Part shown: positions 54,497-63,238 of the stretch, piece by piece
How positions within the stretch are numbered: position 1 is the stretch's first letter
Layout of the letters: each line of letters starts with the position of its first letter
DNA from: Candidatus Hydrogenedentota bacterium
Lineage (GTDB): Bacteria; Hydrogenedentota; Hydrogenedentia; Hydrogenedentales; CAILVY01
Assembly: GCA_029565395.1 (NCBI GenBank)
Contig: JAKQOG010000279.1
Span: 28,466-92,465, forward strand
Reading direction: 5' to 3'
Length of the DNA stretch: 64,000 bases
The notes under the pieces: model-generated
What the model saw: the letters and a program-made list of their open reading frames with translations, nothing else
The model's database searches: none
What the model was told of the DNA's origin: nothing
Translations under genes and position numbers: made by a program

Positions 54497-57478
54497 TTAC
54501 TTCACCGGCGTTTTGCCGGGACCGACTATTCCACCAAAGATCTTAATCAGATCGATCAGTATTTGTCTAGGGGCGTCTATTATTTTTATGGCTTCACTTG
54601 TAAGCTCGCCCGCACCGCTTACCAAAGTCACCCCAATCGAGGGTATGCCCGTTACCTCCCCGCTGGGATTAAATGTGGGACCCTTGATGTCAAAGGCAAT
54701 TTCTATATTATTCTGTGTTAACCGGTGACCGTCAATGTTAAAACTTTTCATGAGGATCGGCATTTTCTGAGCCATGTCCGGCGTAATCGACGCCTTCAGG
54801 CTGAAATGCATGTCGCCGTCCCGTATATAGTCTCCATCCCCCGTTATAGTAATTCCGTTCCCGCGCAACACGATGTTTTTCGTTTTTACCGTGTCCCCCA
54901 AGAGTTCTACATCCGCCGCAAACCGCGAAAATTCCAGAGAAGGCGGCAACGACATTGTGGATCCTTTGAGTTGCTCCTTGAACTGTTTTGCGAGAAAATC
55001 CGCGCTGAACCGGCCGTCTTCAATGTCAAACAACCCCGCTCCCTTCAGCGTATCGGGATCATCATTGTCCATTCGGTAATGCACCTGGCCCTTTACCTTG
55101 CCTTCCAAAACCTCTGGAAAATTCAAGTGACGCAATAGATATACCGTGGGAATCGAGTCCCACTTTGCCTGCATCTCCATTATGTTGTCTTCTTGGCTGA
55201 TCGAAAAACTCCCCTCAATGCTTCCACCGTCTATCTTGGCGGAGAATCGACGCATCCCGGAGGCCTGTTCATCCGTAAAGGCTTCTCCGGAAAATTCCGT
55301 TCCGCGCCACGGCGGCATTTCGAGAGAATCCGCGTTCAACACGAAGGTCCACGTATCTGTTTTTTCCGGTTCAGGCGCTTTCTTCTTTTTCCCTGGCCGG
55401 TCATCGGGAAGATCCTTTGGGTGCAACGGCAACAGCCACTTAACGCTCAACGGTGGAATATGCGCTTCCGCCGCGGAAATCTTCACCATCCCCTGATTTT
55501 CATGCGGCAAATCGTTCACAAACACGTCCACGGACGCGCCTTTCGCTGTCACGGGAACCGATGCCCCCTCCGGCATTGCAACCACATCCTCCAATGTTCC
55601 ATACACATGGATGGTATTATGCTCTTCCTGTTTGGGCAGACGCTTGTATTCAATGACGATCTCTTTTCCCGCCACACCGCTCAAGGCATAAGGCACTCGA
55701 AGACATTTGCTGGTCGCCGGCACATCCACCGGACTTAGCACAAATCGGATGTCTTTGGTGTCGAATTTCTTCTTCTGATAGTCAAATAAAAAATTTGCAT
55801 GCAATTGCGTCGCGTCAATCGCCCCATCCCCTTCCAGGGTGATGCTTTTCTTCGGCTTAAACTCCACCTTGAAACTGGGGATGGTACTCCCCACGCCAAT
55901 AGGCTTGCGCAGCCACCAATCGAAATCCACCTGAGCACGGGTTAAATCCAATTCCGCGTCAAACGCGTATGAACTCTTGGAAATTTTGCCGCTGCACGTT
56001 GCATTCACCATGCCCGACACGGCAAAATCATCCAAATCTCCCAAAGGCGTCTTTTCCGCTTCTTCCAATAGGCCGCTCACTGTAAACTCGCCTTGTTGCG
56101 CCTCCAGATCGTATTGCGCCCGCCCCACAAACGCGTTCCCCGTCAGTTCGGCATTGATCGGATCCAACATGACCATTTTTTCTTTCAGCACCAGCGTCCC
56201 GGATATCTTTTTCGCGTACAGCCCGATCTCTTCGTGGTCAATGGTTCCGTCGGTGACATTGAATGTGCCATAGGGTATGCCGTCTTTGGAATCCCAGGAC
56301 ACCTTCATCATCCCAAAGGTTAATTGCCCTCGGGGCATCAGCGGGTCTTTGGGAACAAATGACACAGTTCCGGCATTAACCGACGCTTCCGCGCTGAAAA
56401 CCGGCGACTTCGGCGTGCCTTGGAGACCCAGCCCAAATTCATACGGCGGTTGAACATCCACCGTCAGTTGACCAAACTCACTTACTTTCCCCTTGACCAG
56501 ATAATCGACGGCTTCCATCACCGGCACTTGGTCCGCCCGAAGATGCAGATCGAGGGCAGGTTCATCGGCAGCGAATGAAACGGTTCCTTCCAAGCGGCCC
56601 GCCAATTGCTCCGATTGCACTTTAGCGGTGATAAGCGTAAAAACCCGGGTGTCCAGATTGTATCCTCCCAATGCATTCAAGGAACCAGAAACGGGTTTTA
56701 GCAGCGCTGGTTGATCCCGGAAAAACAAATTTTTAAACGGCGCTTCCACGGAAACCACCAGCGTTCGGTTGGGATCCCCCGTCACATGCACACTCGGGGT
56801 GACCGACCCTTGTTTGGCCACCTGTTGTTCAGGGGGAAGAAAAGCGTTTACATCCTCCGCGCAAAGCTCCCCGCATTGCGCGCGCAAGTCAAAATCTTGC
56901 ATCGACGCATAACGCAATTTTGCCACGAAGTTTTTCTGGGGATCATTATTCACCGCACCGGCTATTTTGATGGAAAGATCGGGGGAATCCAGAAGACGGG
57001 CCACGTCCAAATCGATGTTGCTCAATTGCAGCCCTGTTTCCCCCACCAGCCGCTGGATTTCCAGGCTGCACCCCTTCCCCATCACCCGAAAGGCAAATTC
57101 CGGAAGCCCGGGTTTCGCGCCCTCTTTTATTCGGAACCATGGCTCCCCCTCCCGCCGGCTGAGCATCACCTTGGCGCCATCCACCACCACCCGCTCAATG
57201 TTCACGTAACCATACACCAAATCGATCAGATTGACGTATACATACGCTTTGGGAATAGTTACCTGGACATTAGGGCCTTCCGGAACTTCAACATCCGCCT
57301 GAAAACCATCCACGCTGAAACCCCGGAGGCCATTCACCTGCAAGGCGCCGAGTTGGAGATTGCCCCCCAGCCGATTTTCCGCGCGCGCAACCAACGACTC
57401 CCGCACCGCGGTTAATTGATAACGGATAAAAAGCACCCCTGCGACAAATACCACCGTGAGCACCAAAAGGGCAAACAA
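54497..57478 (-). CDS. AsmA/TamB-like envelope protein
   Basis: 993 residues from TTG 57478 (AAGGA five bases before). One N-terminal membrane helix (FALLVLTVVFVAGVLFI) is followed by a very long beta-rich periplasmic part with repeated AsmA-like patterns and an AsmA_2-type C-terminal region (LKASITPDMAQKMPILMKSF). Such proteins bridge the membranes and help move phospholipid to the outer membrane. The frame is open upstream to 57553 and would add a basic stretch (VLFRYGRRRTRIG) just before the membrane helix, as expected for inside-facing ends. A CTG at 57550, six bases after AGAGG within the end of recA, may be the true start. Confidence 0.8.
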   Translation of the reverse strand: MFALLVLTVVFVAGVLFIRYQLTAVRESLVARAENRLGGNLQLGALQVNGLRGFSVDGFQADVEVPEGPNVQVTIPKAYVYVNLIDLVYGYVNIERVVVDGAKVMLSRREGEPWFRIKEGAKPGLPEFAFRVMGKGCSLEIQRLVGETGLQLSNIDLDVARLLDSPDLSIKIAGAVNNDPQKNFVAKLRYASMQDFDLRAQCGELCAEDVNAFLPPEQQVAKQGSVTPSVHVTGDPNRTLVVSVEAPFKNLFFRDQPALLKPVSGSLNALGGYNLDTRVFTLITAKVQSEQLAGRLEGTVSFAADEPALDLHLRADQVPVMEAVDYLVKGKVSEFGQLTVDVQPPYEFGLGLQGTPKSPVFSAEASVNAGTVSFVPKDPLMPRGQLTFGMMKVSWDSKDGIPYGTFNVTDGTIDHEEIGLYAKKISGTLVLKEKMVMLDPINAELTGNAFVGRAQYDLEAQQGEFTVSGLLEEAEKTPLGDLDDFAVSGMVNATCSGKISKSSYAFDAELDLTRAQVDFDWWLRKPIGVGSTIPSFKVEFKPKKSITLEGDGAIDATQLHANFLFDYQKKKFDTKDIRFVLSPVDVPATSKCLRVPYALSGVAGKEIVIEYKRLPKQEEHNTIHVYGTLEDVVAMPEGASVPVTAKGASVDVFVNDLPHENQGMVKISAAEAHIPPLSVKWLLPLHPKDLPDDRPGKKKKAPEPEKTDTWTFVLNADSLEMPPWRGTEFSGEAFTDEQASGMRRFSAKIDGGSIEGSFSISQEDNIMEMQAKWDSIPTVYLLRHLNFPEVLEGKVKGQVHYRMDNDDPDTLKGAGLFDIEDGRFSADFLAKQFKEQLKGSTMSLPPSLEFSRFAADVELLGDTVKTKNIVLRGNGITITGDGDYIRDGDMHFSLKASITPDMAQKMPILMKSFNIDGHRLTQNNIEIAFDIKGPTFNPSGEVTGIPSIGVTLVSGAGELTSEAIKIIDAPRQILIDLIKIFGGIVGPGKTPVK

Positions 57479-57539
57479 ACCAATCCTTGTGCGCCGGCCG
57501 TATCGAAAAAGGACTTGGGAATCCGTCTTGGAATCGTGT

Positions 57540-58595
57540 TTATTCTCCAGTATTCACCTCTTGGCCGCCTGCCGTGGCGCCCGCCCACGGCAGGTTCTTC
57601 GCTTTGATCACCAATTCCCGCAATTGTTCCGTCAATTCCGGGTGATCTTTCAAATATTGCCGCGTATTTTCCCGGCCCTGGCCCAGGTTCTCGCCGTTAT
57701 ACGAAAACCATGCGCCGCTTTTTTGCATGATCTTCATGTCGCACGCCAAATCCAGTATATCACCTTCCAGGGAAATGCCTTGATTAAACAGAATATCGAA
57801 TTCAGATTCGCGGAACGGCGCGCTCAGCTTGTTTTTCACCACCTTCACCCTCACCCGGTTGCCGACGTTTTCCTCCTTCTCCTTCAAGCCCGAAATGCGG
57901 CGGATGTCCAGCCGCATGCTCGCGTAAAACTTCAGCGCGCGCCCGCCGGTGGTCGTTTCGGGATTCCCGAACATCACGCCAATCTTCTCGCGGATCTGAT
58001 TGATAAATATAACGAGTGTTTTGGATCGGCTAATGACGGCGGTCAGCTTACGCAAGGCCTGCGACATCAGGCGCGCCTGCAAGCCGACGTGGGAATCGCC
58101 CATTTCGCCTTCGACTTCCGCCTTCGGCACCAACGCCGCCACCGAGTCCACGACAATCACATCCACCGCATTGCTCCGCACAAGACTTTCACAAATCTCC
58201 AGCGCCTGCTCCGCCGTATCCGGTTGCGACACCAGCAAATTATCAATATCCACCCCGATCTTCTGCGCAAAATGGGGATCGAGGGCGTGTTCCGCATCGA
58301 TATAGCACGCAATCCCGCCTTCTTTCTGGGCATTCGCCACCACGTGCAGCGCCAGCGTCGTTTTGCCCGACGCCTCAGGCCCAAACACTTCCACCACGCG
58401 CCCCGTGGGCAGCCCTCCCACTCCCGTCGCAATATCCAGCGACAAACTGCCGGTGGATATGGCGCGTACCCCTTGTACAAACGATTCATCGCCCAAGCGC
58501 ACCAGCGTGCCCCGGCCATACTGTTTCTCAATTTGTGAAACCGCGATATCTAACGCCCGCATCTTTGCTTTGTCTTCACCCGTGTTTGACGACAT
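57540..58595 (-). CDS. recA: Recombinase A
   Basis: 351 residues, standard length. Walker A in VFGPEASGKTTLALHV, Walker B VIVVDSVAALVPKAE, the L1/L2 DNA loops (VGLQARLMSQALRKLT; IFINQIREKIGVMFGNPETT) and the C-terminal acidic tail region are all present. RecA forms filaments on single-stranded DNA for repair, recombination and the SOS response. Preceded by a strong promoter. Confidence 0.98.
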   Translation of the reverse strand: MSSNTGEDKAKMRALDIAVSQIEKQYGRGTLVRLGDESFVQGVRAISTGSLSLDIATGVGGLPTGRVVEVFGPEASGKTTLALHVVANAQKEGGIACYIDAEHALDPHFAQKIGVDIDNLLVSQPDTAEQALEICESLVRSNAVDVIVVDSVAALVPKAEVEGEMGDSHVGLQARLMSQALRKLTAVISRSKTLVIFINQIREKIGVMFGNPETTTGGRALKFYASMRLDIRRISGLKEKEENVGNRVRVKVVKNKLSAPFRESEFDILFNQGISLEGDILDLACDMKIMQKSGAWFSYNGENLGQGRENTRQYLKDHPELTEQLRELVIKAKNLPWAGATAGGQEVNTGE

Positions 58596-58638
58596 GTTTT
58601 GTTTCCCTTCATTGGTATACTGAAAATTTATTCACCTG

Positions 58639-58667
58639 TTTATACCACATCGGACCTCACCTGTCAA
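58639..58667 (-). promoter_or_regulatory. Sigma-70 promoter of recA
   Basis: On the minus strand TTGACA (58667-58662), 17-base spacer, TATAAA (58644-58639). The -35 overlaps the stop codon of the upstream GHKL ATPase gene. Between the -10 and the start codon lies TGAAAATTTATTCA (58621-58634), an imperfect palindrome around the expected transcript start that could be a repressor site; no known LexA box of E. coli or Bacillus type is seen. Confidence 0.75.
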
Positions 58668-59899
58668 GCTTGAATTAGTTCCAGCACCTCTCCTTCTTTT
58701 TCTTCCGGAAATTCCAATAAATCGTCGAGTATCCGCGCCATGCGGGTCGGCTCGACGCGCACCAACTCTTGAATCATCCGCAGGGTAAGCCGCTTATGGC
58801 GGGGCCGCGCCGCGGCAAAATCGGGAAAAATCTGGTTTAAATGGGTGGCGTAAATATCGAAAATACGGCGTTCATTGGCCTCGGAATCCGTTTTGGGAGG
58901 CCCTTCGTAGGGATATAGTCCCTGTTCCTTCCATTCTTCGAGGGTGTCCTGGGCGAGTTCCGCCTCGCGTAGCGTAAAATGCTCCCGGAGCTTGCGGCGG
59001 GCCGCGTCGAGGAGTTGGCGGACGTCCGGGGCGAGTTCTCCCGCTTGCAGGAGACCTTCCGCGTCCAGCGTGCTGATATGGCGCGATTTCAAGTAGCCGG
59101 TGTAACTGAAGCCGCGGAAATGGAGGCGGGGAAGGGCATTAAACCGCATGAAGCCTTCCTCATCGCACAGATACACCCCGCGCCGCCCTGGGGTGTTCCA
59201 TTCCACGACCGTCAACGCCGCCTTCACCCGCTCGCCGTTCTGCATCACCATCTCTTCCAGGGTGTAATCGGTGTATTGACGTTCGACGTTCGCGGGATCA
59301 ATCGGCACGCCGTCATACACAATGCGCACGTCCGGGTAATGCCGCATATACAGGGCGAATAGGTCCGTGACCTCATCCTGGGCCTTTACGCCGCGCAGCA
59401 GTTCCGCGGAAGGGGATACATTATGGATTTCCACCACCATGCCGGGGACGGTGCGTTTGGTCTTCTTGGAGTCCGTTATGGTGAATTCACCGATAGCCTC
59501 GGCCTTGCCGGTGATCGAGAATTCCTTCAACCCCTCCCCATCCGAATACACACTATGCCACGAGACCAGACTGCCCAGCGAAAACGCGCGGAACCGGCCC
59601 TTGCCGTATTGCCCGTGCAGCACCCGTTTCCGGGCATTGCTCCGGAATTCCTCGCGTTTCCACGACCCCCCCAGGTTCTGAAACACAATCAGCGCATGAT
59701 CATACGAAAGCCCGTGGCCATTGTCCGTGATGCGGATGGTATCCAACCCCTCCATCTTGTTCTCAATGAACTCCACATGCACCTCTGTCGCTTCCGCATC
59801 CAATGCGTTCCAAATCAACTCCGCCAGCGCCGTCATCGGCTTCGTGCGCGCCAACGTCTCCAGATGGTCATCCTTGACCTGTACCGTAATCGTCTTCAC
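58664..59899 (-). CDS. GHKL-type ATP-binding protein, unknown role
   Basis: 411 residues. The GHKL (Hsp90/MutL/histidine kinase) nucleotide site is complete: N-box ELIWNALDAEA with N31, G1 ITDNGHGL with D59, and G2 HGQYGKGRFRAFSLG. It lacks histidine-kinase phosphorylation regions and MutL C-terminal motifs. The middle (about 150-260) is beta-rich and the end is helical (RRKLREHFTLREAELAQ). Standalone GHKL ATPases of this kind occur in several phage-defence and DNA-repair settings. It lies between the TIR/HEPN cassette and recA on the same strand. Whether it works with either is not known. Confidence 0.75.
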   Translation of the reverse strand: MKTITVQVKDDHLETLARTKPMTALAELIWNALDAEATEVHVEFIENKMEGLDTIRITDNGHGLSYDHALIVFQNLGGSWKREEFRSNARKRVLHGQYGKGRFRAFSLGSLVSWHSVYSDGEGLKEFSITGKAEAIGEFTITDSKKTKRTVPGMVVEIHNVSPSAELLRGVKAQDEVTDLFALYMRHYPDVRIVYDGVPIDPANVERQYTDYTLEEMVMQNGERVKAALTVVEWNTPGRRGVYLCDEEGFMRFNALPRLHFRGFSYTGYLKSRHISTLDAEGLLQAGELAPDVRQLLDAARRKLREHFTLREAELAQDTLEEWKEQGLYPYEGPPKTDSEANERRIFDIYATHLNQIFPDFAAARPRHKRLTLRMIQELVRVEPTRMARILDDLLEFPEEKEGEVLELIQA

Positions 59900-60212
59900 G
59901 TATAGACTACTCCCCGAACGTAAAATTCACTCGTAAAAATCCGAACACAAAACCAAGACCTCGATGATACCATTCACACGCCCGCCATGACAAACGGAAC
60001 GACCCGCAGATCGGTTTTTTGGGGGCAATGAGAAGGCAGGGAGGGTGTGAATGATATATGGAGTACCTTTTGGAAGGATTCAGGACAGAAAACACACCAG
60101 ATTTCAAAGCACAGCTTTTAGGACAATCTCGTTCCCAAGTCCAACTTGGGAACGAAGGGAAACCCCGTGCCTGAACTCACCCACGGGAGAGAGGCGGAAT
60201 TGGCGTAATGAT
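59900..60212. other. Intergenic stretch with hairpin repeat
   Basis: No gene is credible. The only structure I see is the 12-bp-stem hairpin at 60129-60155; the rest is unremarkable and slightly AT-rich. Confidence 0.6.
60129..60155 (+). repeat. Hairpin repeat copy A (REP-like)
   Basis: TCGTTCCCAAGT-CCA-ACTTGGGAACGA, perfect 12-bp arms and 3-base loop. An identical copy in the same orientation lies at 63055-63081, so the TIR cassette sits between the two. Confidence 0.95.
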
Positions 60213-61064
60213 TTAGGCTTTTGTTGGTGCATTCCTTGGGTTTATGGACTGAGAATTCAATTGAAATGAAGGGTTCGTAAAGACAATCTCCTTCAAGTCC
60301 GAATAAAATGAAATGAGGTTGAATTCCGTGATTGGAGCGTCACCGGGATGGGCACTCTGACACCGCATGTCGAAGCAGCTATGCAGTCGGGTATGTTGGT
60401 TGGAGTCAATCAAGCACATGCCTTCAATTACCCAGAGCACGATGTTGTCAAACACCTCGCGGAGTTCACTGAGGGAAGATACATTCTGTACTTGGTTAAA
60501 GCGTTTAAACCTTCCCTTCTGCTCACTAGACATCTGAGCAGACGTAACATTGAATTTGGCAAAACCAATGTCTTCAATTCGTCTTTGGATACGATCAATG
60601 GCTGCGGACCAACCAAGAACAACGGAAGCACGGAGGTAGCCTTTCATGGCACAGCCCACCGCCTCTTTCAAGTACGCGTCTTCATCGGCAGGAAGTCCCT
60701 CAAAGAGTGTAGATAATAGAGACAGAGATGGCGACGAACTGGCGCACTCGTGAAGCACCAAAATGATGTCATTCCTAAAAGATCGGGTCACCTGACTTAA
60801 AATAGCCAGATAACGCGTCTTCAAGTTGCTTGGACCAGTGATTCGCAGGAGTTGGCGAAAGTGGTCTGAGTATTCCTTAAGTTTAGCAGGTGCGACATGT
60901 CCGCCAATCTCCAGAGAAACAGAAATGTCCGAAAGCCACTCTGTTGAAAGCCGCTCTGCTTTCTGCCTAAGCGATCTTTTGCTAATCGTCTTTGAGGATT
61001 CTGCAGCAATATCGCGCCGGAGCACTCTTAGGTCAGCAAGGAATTGGTTCAATTTGTTGATCAT
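60213..61064 (-). CDS. HEPN-like protein of the TIR cassette
   Basis: 283 residues, no database family recognised. The sequence is almost wholly helical. Near the C-terminus is MRCQSAHPG with R234 and H239, an R-x4-H arrangement in a helix end, followed by PG and an acidic residue. This is the usual form of the HEPN RNase active site (R-x4-6-H). A second supporting feature is the preceding helix with a conserved-looking acidic/aromatic pattern (VFDNIVLWVIEG). Starts 6 bases after the stop of the 207-residue gene, same strand, so they are one transcript. HEPN assignment is inference from one motif and fold pattern. Confidence 0.6.
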   Translation of the reverse strand: MINKLNQFLADLRVLRRDIAAESSKTISKRSLRQKAERLSTEWLSDISVSLEIGGHVAPAKLKEYSDHFRQLLRITGPSNLKTRYLAILSQVTRSFRNDIILVLHECASSSPSLSLLSTLFEGLPADEDAYLKEAVGCAMKGYLRASVVLGWSAAIDRIQRRIEDIGFAKFNVTSAQMSSEQKGRFKRFNQVQNVSSLSELREVFDNIVLWVIEGMCLIDSNQHTRLHSCFDMRCQSAHPGDAPITEFNLISFYSDLKEIVFTNPSFQLNSQSINPRNAPTKA

Positions 61065-61070
61065 GGCTGG

Positions 61071-61694
61071 CTACAGGAGTTCCTTAATGATGTCTGCGAG
61101 TTCTTTTCGCCCCGCGTCAGACAGCCTGACTTTCTTCGTTGTTCTGTCGAATTTTCCAAAGTCAAATAATGTAGAATTATTTTTGAATGTGGCGGCAAAA
61201 TTGGGACTATCGTAGCACTTCCGCTGAGTACATTCTGTCCGAATGGACTCAACATCGGTCTCGAACTCGCCAAACGCTAATGCAGCCACAAAGCACTGCA
61301 GAAGAGCAATACGAATCTGACATTCTGTCATCCGTGTGGTTTTTAGGTCTTCATACAGGGGCATAATCTTGTCAGCTTCCCTGTAAAAAAGAGCATTGAT
61401 GTGATCAAGCGATAAAGTTTCCTTTTGGAGGAATCGTTTGACCTTCACGTGCAGATCGGTTTCACGGATGTCTTCTTGGCGTACAACCTTCGTTTCGCTA
61501 TCTGGTGGTGGTTCCTGTACGCCTCCCAGTTCAGGTGTCGTAGGATGGGGTTCATTTTTGCCCCTTACGGGCAAAGGCGCCAATCCAGCCAGGAACTGCT
61601 TCAATAGGGTCTCAAAGCATACTGCCTGTAGGTTGTCAGGGCATGCCTTTGCGATATCAGCGAGCTCAAGTATCTTATCCTTCAGTTCCTTCAT
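61071..61694 (-). CDS. Unknown protein of the TIR cassette
   Basis: 207 residues from ATG 61694, chosen for AAGGAGG six bases before it; a further ATG at 61736 is in frame. N-terminal helix (MKELKDKILELADIAK), a Pro-rich linker (about 55-80: PLPVRGKNEPHPTTPELGG), then about 120 residues, of which the last ~50 (FAATFKNNSTLFDFGKFDRT) look like a winged-helix-type module (helices, then a beta hairpin KVRLSDAGRKELADI). I do not recognise the family. Its place between the TIR and HEPN-like genes suggests a sensor, adaptor or regulator. Confidence 0.65.
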   Translation of the reverse strand: MKELKDKILELADIAKACPDNLQAVCFETLLKQFLAGLAPLPVRGKNEPHPTTPELGGVQEPPPDSETKVVRQEDIRETDLHVKVKRFLQKETLSLDHINALFYREADKIMPLYEDLKTTRMTECQIRIALLQCFVAALAFGEFETDVESIRTECTQRKCYDSPNFAATFKNNSTLFDFGKFDRTTKKVRLSDAGRKELADIIKELL

Positions 61695-61768
61695 GCTTTT
61701 CCTCCTTTTTGCGACAATAACGACCGTGATCGTCATTAACTTCTATGTTGTATTCAATCCCAACGTCA

Positions 61769-62668
61769 TCAAGGTCTAGTCCTATCAATTGCATCAAAGA
61801 GCTTATTCCATGGGCGAGCAGAGCGATTGGTAAAATCGAGATACTGAACGCTCTCCAAGCGTGGGTGGAGGGATGTGGCCTTAATCATCAGTGGAATCAC
61901 CTTATTTTTATGTCCGCAAGCGAATGCCCATTCATAGGTTGTGTATTCAGACTCTCTGGCTTTTGGGGACATGACAACAACTACGGCTTTGCTTCGACGA
62001 ATAGCATCGTCGATTTCTTCTCTCCAATTCTCACCGGCATTGAGTCGGTCAATATCAATCCAAGCCTTGTATCCCCATTCCCCCAACTTGGATTTGAGAA
62101 CTTCGGCGAAATCACCGTCATCATGACAGTGGGAGATGAAAACCTCTGGTTCGTCCTCCGAATTTGAAGCACGATTCGCTTTTCGTTCAGGTTCTGCCGC
62201 CTTAGCCTCCCATAATGACAAGATTTTTTGTGCGATTTCGGCCAGAACTTCATCAAGTTTTTGTGTGCTTAGAGAGGAAATTGGGGTACCGTCTTTTGGA
62301 ATGACTTCTAGGGATCTCAGCCAATCGACTTCATGCCACAGACATGGCTTTGCAATCACCGGAACAATTGGCAGACCTTCTTTCTCACGTCTTATGAGCA
62401 GTTCATCCACTTCGGCCCTGGTAGCGTCAGACGCGAGAAAATCAGCAGTCACCAGTAGAACCGCCAACGACGATTCGCTTAATGATTTACGTATTTCGTT
62501 CTTCCAGGACTTTCCTGCATCGATGTTCCGATCTGTCCATATACTAAGGGCACCTGTAAGCGATTGAACGCCTCGTAAATGGGCCAAAAGACGCTCTTTT
62601 AGATCTTCGTCCCTATGCGAGTAGCTAATAAACACATGTGGACTTATCGTTTTTTTTATTGTGCTCAT
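61769..62668 (-). CDS. Tandem TIR-domain protein
   Basis: 299 residues, two TIR domains. First (about 10-145): HVFISYSHRDEDLKERL, IWTDRNIDAGKSWKNEI, LLVTADFLASDATRAEVDEL (candidate catalytic Glu in AEVDEL) and IVPVIAKPC. Second (about 172-295): EVFISHCHDDGDFAEVL, AWIDIDRLNAGENWREEI, VVMSPKARESEYTTYEWAFA (candidate Glu in YEWAF) and VIPLMIKA. A charged linker of about 25 residues joins them. There is no membrane or sensor domain (no NB-ARC, WD40, SAVED or STING), so sensing must come from the partner genes or from ligand binding to one TIR. Bacterial TIR domains split NAD+ or make cyclic-ADP-ribose signals in phage defence. Confidence 0.92.
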   Translation of the reverse strand: MSTIKKTISPHVFISYSHRDEDLKERLLAHLRGVQSLTGALSIWTDRNIDAGKSWKNEIRKSLSESSLAVLLVTADFLASDATRAEVDELLIRREKEGLPIVPVIAKPCLWHEVDWLRSLEVIPKDGTPISSLSTQKLDEVLAEIAQKILSLWEAKAAEPERKANRASNSEDEPEVFISHCHDDGDFAEVLKSKLGEWGYKAWIDIDRLNAGENWREEIDDAIRRSKAVVVVMSPKARESEYTTYEWAFACGHKNKVIPLMIKATSLHPRLESVQYLDFTNRSARPWNKLFDAIDRTRP

Positions 62669-63054
62669 CAGTTTATCTTAGCTCCACATTTACAGTATGC
62701 AACGATGATACAACCTATTACTTTCCTGACCATACGAGACACCTTGGGATATCTTGCCGAAGGTGTGATAATGCCTGTTTGTTCAGTCAGTTGCCGATTG
62801 TCCCAGCCATTTATCGGAATGCTATGCGGATCGACATAGGATACCACCTTTCAATGCCCATTCACGGACCTGTGAACGCCTAAAGGCTCGCAATTGAGCA
62901 CGTGTATATATTACCATGGTCCCAATAAAGCTGTGTTCCATAAGTACCCAAACCGTTTGGATATGGTGCATCAGTTCGAGAACATAGGCTTACCACACTC
63001 TTAACGCTGCCAAGTATATCACACGTTGGTGTTTATTAGTAAAATCACTTCTTC

Positions 63055-63081
63055 TCGTTCCCAAGTCCAACTTGGGAACGA
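63055..63081 (+). repeat. Hairpin repeat copy B (REP-like)
   Basis: Same 27 bases as copy A at 60129-60155, including the CCA loop, preceded by TC in both. Perfect 12-bp stem. Confidence 0.95.
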
Positions 63082-63238
63082 GTTATCATGAATCGTCGAT
63101 TCCCCCAGAAACCATGAAAAAGGCCTTTAGTGGGAATGGGAAAGGAGCCCCGCGGGTCGTATTTTCAGAGCAGAGGGCTTTGATTAATGACCATGATTGT
63201 TTCCAGATGTTTTTGTATCCCGTTTAATACCTATGCCC

